A stretch of 64,000 bases of DNA from Terfezia claveryi (taxonomy: Eukaryota; Ascomycota; Pezizomycetes; Pezizales; Pezizaceae), in contig WHUX01000065.1 in NCBI GenBank assembly GCA_015179025.1, positions 124,001 through 188,000 of the forward strand, read 5' to 3'. Shown one piece after another: positions 58,503 to 64,000 of the stretch (positions are counted from its first letter, which is position 1; every line of letters begins with the position of its first letter). Both the position numbers and the translations under genes were made by a program. The notes under the pieces are model-generated. The model did not search any database, was not told the DNA's origin, and was given only the letters and a program-made list of their open reading frames with translations.

Positions 58503-61500
58503 TCATTTCCATAACACTATCCACTTAAGGCCTCTACCGATGCCTCCAACAACCACCCTCACCATCCTCACCATTACAACAATCAACCACACCCACCACA
58601 TTACTCCAAGCACCACCCACTCAAGAAGCACATATCCTCCTCTTCTCACCCACTTGAGTGTAGTTCTCCGTCTTCTCCTCGCGAGGGTACTCACTTCGTC
58701 ATTCAGCCGCTTGACTTCAAGTACATATTTTGTACTGAGCTCCCCACTTAACACGTCAGCATCATCCGCTGTCGTCTGTACCAGAGGGGTCAGCTTTGCC
58801 GACACTTCATCCTGAATACCCAAAATCTGGTTACGGAGATGGGATAATGTTGTGGTTCGGAATGCCAGGATTTTGGAGTCGAGGTTCTTGGCTGGGGAAT
58901 GAATCTGCGAGGATAGATGTTTAGCGGAAATGATATGATGGTATGCCGTTAGCTGAAGTGTGCCAATAAACTCTGGAGTGGCTTTCTGTTGTTCGAGAGT
59001 TTGTGTTTGTGAGGCCAAGCCTCTTGCCAACATACCCGTCGATAGCATCAGAGCTCGGGTTCGGGCAATGTCCTTTTTATATCCTCTCTTTGTTGGAGCC
59101 CCGTGAGCTAATCCTCGGCGAGATATGGCGGCGATAGGGGGAAGAGTTACCCTTCCAAGGCGTGCGAGAACCAGCTGTTGCTCAATGGCGGTGGAATCGG
59201 TGTCCTCTTTGATTTCTTCTCCCAATCTTGACTTCTCTCTCCGTAGTCGGACTCCACCGGGCCTTATCTTCTCGTACGACCCTGATTCAATAAGACCACT
59301 GCCTGTACGCCTAATAACTGGAGAGTGCTCTCTTGAAGGACCCATAATCTTCAATTTCGGGACCTCCAGCTTCTCGCTCTTGTTCAAGAATCCTCTCCTC
59401 CCAAACTCATCACCATCATCATCTATGGACGCATCTGAAGGTGTGGCTGCTTCAGGGTCGGTATCAAGGTGTGCTAGGTTCGTAGATGATAGCTGCTTCA
59501 CATGTCCGGGTTTATATCTCTTCTTCTGTATTCTGAGAATGCCGTCAAGGTCCACCGAGAGCTTACTCTTCCGTGGTTTCTCTTTGGCATCTTCGTCACT
59601 GCCTTCTTTATCGCTTGCAGAGCCCATACTGGAGGTATAATTGCTGCTTGGGACACTCTGCGGGGCTTCCTTGCCCCACACAAGACCCCCCATACCATTC
59701 TTTATTCGCTCGACTCGGTTCCCAACTTTCTCTGCGGCCTTCTTGACAGTCTCTTTCGCTCGACTCTTCTTGTCTTTACTCTTGTCCCTTTCTAGTGATG
59801 GTAAGATGTCCCTTTCCGAATCTTTTGAATCTCGCCTCTCGAAATTCCTCATCTCTTCGTCACGAATATAGTCACCAGACCTCCGGGGAAGTTTTATGGG
59901 GGAGATTGCCCGCTTCAAGAAAACACCTAACCCATCATCCTTTGAATCCTTCCTCTCTCTACCTCGCTCTTCACCCGAAGCTCTTCCAGGATATGGAGCT
60001 GCTAAATAAGGTGATGCATTCAAATTCCCTGAGTTCTGCTCTGGGTTCTTGGACCTCTTGTCCGATGGCGGAGGAACCAAAGTAGCCCTAGAATGCAATA
60101 GTGGCACCTGTGCAAAATCAAGTGTTTTGGTACTGTGATCTAGGCTGGAACGTGGTACAGATTCCTTATATGGTGCAACGGCAGGTGAAGGTGACCTGGA
60201 CATCGTAGCAGCAGACTCGTAATTTGTATCATAGTCAGAGTCACCTACAGGCCGATTTTTGCTAGCAGGATGCATCTCCCTTCGTGTCTTCTGCTTCAAC
60301 TTTCTAATGAATGGAGGGCTCTTTGGTAAGCAAGATTCTTCCACTCCCTCAATCTCTTCACCATCGGCTGCCAAATCCTCTTCAGCACTACCATCCACCT
60401 CAACGGTGCTACCAGCTTTGGTGGCCTTATCATGATGTCTTCTGCTAGTAATCCACTTTCTGTCCGTCCTCCTGCTTCCGCTTGCATCACTTTCGGAAGA
60501 ATCTACTGCCGACAAGTCCAAACTACTCGCACTTGATTCTCCTACGTCTCCCCCTTTCGTTTGTCTGCGATAATGCCCAAAGCGATATAAATGATGGTGA
60601 TGATGGTGCCGTTTTCTAGCAGAAATTCTTTCGATGCCCATTCTGTCGGGGCTCTCGAAAAACGTTCGACGTAATGGTATTTCTCCTGGAATTACTTCAT
60701 CCTCGATCTGAGAGCTGTACCTTGATTCCATCGAAGGCCGCCCCCCTTTCTTTTCATCAAGTGACTCCCCTCCGCTTTCTTCATCATAAGGAGAATCATC
60801 AGGTGATATATAGCCTCCTCCAATACCAATGGTAATCCCCGGTCCTGCCAGTAGTGACAGGTCACCGGCCTGCCCCGAGCGCTTGTGCGATGGCATGTCG
60901 TCTATCCCCTCTATACTACCACTTCCGCGCATAGCCTTCATTACATGAGAATTCCTGGTCAACGAAAAACTCCGATCCCGACGACTTGGTAAATTATGAT
61001 CTTCTTGATTGTCAACCCTACCAGACGAGCCCATGACAGAAACACTGTTTAAATCTCTTTCTCCATATTCCATAGACCATCTCCCCGGGGCATTTTGTTC
61101 CTCCTGTGAGACTTTACCACGCCCAGATGCACGTGCTTTTTCCAGGCTTCCACGGGCACCAACCGAACTTGGGGCAGGGTTATTACTACCCACTAATGAG
61201 ACAGGCTCTTTTGGGAATATTCGGCTACCAAACCTATCTTCCATTATATTTTTCCCTCCACTCTCATTCATCCAATAAAAGTCTGCGAACATTTCAGATG
61301 GATGGACTACCCAGTCCAGTTTCGATCTCTTCGGTTTGCTCTTGCCCTTTTCCAATGGACGTGGATGAGGTGGGGGTGGCAGATATGGCCACCTTTGGGA
61401 TGGGGAATGATCTCGGGTTTCTTGTGCCTGTAACGTTGCCTCGGTGAAGGCATTGAAAGTGGAATCAACCCAGGATTTAACAATGACAGCATCCTCCCAA

Positions 61501-62929
61501 GGCGTGAGATCAAGCTGTCCGAGACCTTGACGATTACGCAGGCGACGGTTCCTGATAGTTTGAAGAGGGTTATATTTTCGAAGAGGATGTTGGGACGGGG
61601 CGAGCTGCTGGCTGCTGTTATGGTGATAATATGATTGTTGTTGTTGATTGTGGGGCAGGTTTGGGACTTCTTTTGCTGGAGGAAGGGAGCTAAGAAGATC
61701 TATATAATGTATAAATAAATCAAGATACTGTCTTGCCTTTGCTGCACGTGCTATAGTGCTCGCCGAGGGGTTTAATTTGAGATAGGGTATCTGAACTTGA
61801 TTGAAAGGCAACGCTCTTGGCTGCTGTTGCGGAAATGAAAATGAAGGGGATAGAGGCTGCGTGAGACGTGTTTGTGCCTGATACCGAGCTTGGTTGTCTA
61901 GATATCGGGCTCCGACAGTGTATGACTGTGATATCTCGGGCTGTGGGTGTGTCTGAGCTTGCCGTCTGGATTCACCCGGAACCCCTTGGGGAGCAGCCAA
62001 AGTCAAGAATGGCCGAGAAGAACTTCCACGACTCCCACTACTCAAGCTCCGGCCTGGTGCCAGGTTTCTTGCTTCCTTGGCTACCTGCATCGGTCCCCCA
62101 TATAACGATCTTCGATTTTCACTCGACCCTTCTGCCATTTTAACTATTCTTGCCGCAGTATCATCTCCGTCTGTGAATATTTCTTCTAGATGACTTGTAT
62201 CTGGATTCACAGGAACACTTGTCTCTCCTATGAAGTCGGTATTATCAGCGTTTCTCATTTCCAAGACTCTCTGTTCCACAGAGCGTCGTTGAGAGGGTGA
62301 CGATGAAGATGATGCACCCGTTCGAGAATATTGATCAAAATTGTGCGTTGGTGGCCGTGCGATTGGGTCAGAGGTGCTGCGTAGCCCATCTCGCTCGACA
62401 TGTTTGAGGGGGAACTAAATTATGAAAACCGTATAAGTATCCAACTCCAGCCCCTTTGAGGCTGCCTGGGACCAGTACTCACATTCGTCCCTCCCATTCC
62501 TAATAGAAACCCTCCTCCACCCTTTTTACTCCTGAGACCCCGACTTTTGCCATAGCTACCTCCAAAGCTCCCGGAGCTAGATTGAGGTACTCTCCCGGGC
62601 CTGCCATCTCGAGAGTCCTCTCCAGCCATGCTGCCCCCAACTCCTGCGGAGGCCCTACTGCGGCTCCTTTCCACATGAAAATCCGGAACCGAATGCGGTG
62701 GGGACGACAGGTTGGATGAAGCAGTCTGGGCTGCCGACGTTGATGGGATGGATGTGTGCTTTGACGATTCCAGGAAGTTCCAAGGGAGAGGGGGCATGGC
62801 CTTCGTTTCGTTCCACCAACGCCGCCAGTCCTTTCCCTGGAATGTGTATAAATTATATTCGTTGAGGAATTTTGTATGGCTAAATGCTCTGAGGCGGAGC
62901 TTCAAGTTCCGGGGAGGGCTGCTGAGTAA
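58503..62929 (-). CDS. large tail-anchored protein, conserved in fungi, 5' end incomplete
   Basis: At least 1,450 residues. Exons found: about 62929-62483 and 62414-58503; the 68-nt intron begins GTGAGT and ends ATTTAG, phase 0. The first block (SHTKFLNEYNLYTFQGKDW, then RRWWNETKAMPPLPWNFL) and the joint after it (FPLKHVERDGLRSTSDP) look strongly conserved. A second conserved block is KYNPLQTIRNRRLRNRQ, WVDSTFNAF and LDWVVHPSEMFADFYW. Long disordered, charged stretches follow (DEEMRNFERRDSKDSERD and similar). The last 45 residues are hydrophobic (VLLEWVVLGVMWWVWLIVVM), giving a tail anchor after a coiled-coil-like helix. I do not know the function. The true start lies upstream: the frame closes at 62930, so at least one more 5' exon is needed, perhaps near 63200-63270. 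Confidence 0.78.
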
Positions 62930-63546
62930 CTACACTGGCAGGGCGGGATCGGGACGAACGGAAAGGCTGCTATTAAGGACTGCGTGGGATACCATACGAC
63001 CACACCTAGCTCTGCGCTCTGCACACTTCTGTCGTTCTTTGTAGACGGCAGTCGAAGGGGAAGCGAGCGTGGTAGGACGGCCTGCTGCCCAAGAACGAAC
63101 TGACTGCACACAAGAAGCCGTGATGGCTGGGACAGCCAGACTACTCGCGATGGGGAATGGCCGCTACCTGGGTCTGGGGTCTTGTGGACACATACCTTCA
63201 ACAGGGGCACCGCTTGGTTTCAACTCCCGACGTAGCCTGGTTGCCTCCCGGAGGAAATTATTATCATCATTAGCTCTACATACAGAGACCTGCAGAAGTA
63301 TGATACCCTGTATGTACAGTACTGTACCACTGCGTTGATGTGATGCGGATGCCAAACGCACGCTACCAGAGACAGCTGCAGCAGTGTCTTGGCACGGCAG
63401 CTCAATCAATCGCGAAGAAAAAAAAAACCAAGAAGCTGGACAGGCTTCGAATTCTCTTGTCGAATTCACTTGTGTCCCGCGCCTGCTCTCTGCTTGCCTC
63501 TGCCCAGGCTCTTTATGGTTTGCTCCTATGGCAAGCAACGTACACA
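62930..63546. other. divergent promoter region, hidden 5' exon(s) of the minus-strand gene
   Basis: The minus-strand piece 63286-63203 ends with a GTATGT donor after ANDDNNFLREATRLRRELKP and may be a 5' exon of the large protein; I could not find its start. A copy of the motif AGCCAGACTA lies at 63134-63143, with only a poor flanking repeat. Confidence 0.35.
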
Positions 63547-64000
63547 ATGCGCTCAATATCTGGTGGTGGCAGTGAAGATACACTGACGCAAGCACCCGCT
63601 GACCGACGCACCCCCGAATCGTTGCCGTCTGATGCAGACTCAGACTTCGGCGCTGATGATGGCGGCGACGACATACACGACACACTTGAGCACCAAACTG
63701 ATCCCACGCCTTACTTCCCATCGCCGTCCCCTTCTCGCTCACTATCCTCCCGGGAGTCAGACTCGGAATCATCTTCTTCACGGCATGCCAAACGGAAGCG
63801 TAAACACTCCATTCCGCTTCGAACGCAGCACCTAGAGTCTACCCATACCATCCAGCAGCACAAAAACCTTCTCAAGTCCATTGAAACCGAGTTTGCGTCC
63901 AACCTCACAGGCCACATATGGAGTGCTATTCTGATACAGCGAGAGCAGAGGGAGAAAGAAGAGCGAAAACGCAATGGTTTATCTGTGGACCCAACCCGTG
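63547..64000 (+). CDS. partial gene, unknown nuclear-type protein
   Basis: Open from the ATG at 63547 to the window end (151 codons, no stop), so only the N-terminus is seen. It is Ser/Asp/Glu-rich (SDADSDFGADDGGDD; SRESDSESSSS), then a basic signal HAKRKRKH that could be a nuclear localisation sequence, then an amphipathic helix (HKNLLKSIETEF..NLTGHIWSAILIQREQREKEERK). The acidic/serine start and later helix recall RNA polymerase I factors such as Rrn9 only loosely; I would not name it. It is divergent from the large minus-strand gene and may share its promoter. Confidence 0.65.
   Translation, partial: MRSISGGGSEDTLTQAPADRRTPESLPSDADSDFGADDGGDDIHDTLEHQTDPTPYFPSPSPSRSLSSRESDSESSSSRHAKRKRKHSIPLRTQHLESTHTIQQHKNLLKSIETEFASNLTGHIWSAILIQREQREKEERKRNGLSVDPTR

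Noticed and set aside
63164..63781. 205-codon minus-strand frame at the right end
   Set aside because: Mostly antisense to the plus gene at 63547; only its last part (63286-63203) has a plausible exon end.
1..64000. CRISPR arrays, operons, ribosome binding sites
   Set aside because: None seen, and none expected: introns and gene families show a eukaryotic genome.

Overview
The window looks like nuclear DNA of a filamentous ascomycete (Pezizomycotina). Protein genes carry short introns of about 41-100 nt with GT..AG ends and CTAAY-type branch sites. The gene content is typical of moulds: a FunK1-type kinase, a UMTA/LaeA-like methyltransferase, small secreted cysteine-rich proteins, a hevein-type (CBM18) chitin-binding protein and single-copy housekeeping genes. 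A Pezizomycetes or Leotiomycetes origin would fit, but I cannot fix the species.

Layout. 1-3.5 kb: a FunK1 kinase (370-2655, +) and a small hypothetical gene. 3.5-6.7 kb: repeat land with a copia solo LTR, a minisatellite with higher-order structure, a 50-bp perfect hairpin element and a cluster of very short insertions. 6.7-9.6 kb: a Crinkler-like P-loop NTPase plus nuclease gene, degenerate, with a deleted pogo/Fot-type transposon sitting in the splice donor of one intron. 9.7-11.6 kb: remains of a Ty1/copia element (-). 14-21 kb: sparse secreted and membrane protein genes (two related crystallin-like proteins, a four-helix MARVEL-like protein, a CBM18 protein) around a 9-bp-TSD MITE. 23.6-29.3 kb: an FtsJ-like methyltransferase and a large conserved fungal protein with a BTB-like core (both -). 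29.3-44 kb: mostly non-coding relic DNA with a UMTA-type methyltransferase, a dead MFS sugar transporter and an inverted duplication of a retroelement integrase. 44-64 kb: conserved genes, almost all on the minus strand: FAT1-type acyl-CoA synthetase, PAP2 lipid phosphatase, an F-box/zinc-binding protein whose frame breaks at two poly-G runs, RPN2 of the 26S proteasome, and a >1,450-residue tail-anchored protein. A divergent gene at 63,547 (+) runs off the window end.

The most unusual signal is a family of very short insertions scattered over the window. Each carries 8-31 bp of one terminal sequence (TAGTCTGGTTGGCAC... or TAGTCTCGATC...) and is flanked by direct repeats of about 9 bp, like target-site duplications. 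I count 18 such sites, six of them (counting the hairpin) around the 4.8-5.5 kb cluster. The TAGTC end usually lies at the duplication border while the other end varies, so they look like one-ended, truncated transposition products or footprints of a Mutator-like (9-bp TSD) element. A divergent paralog of one site without the insert lies 0.6 kb away.
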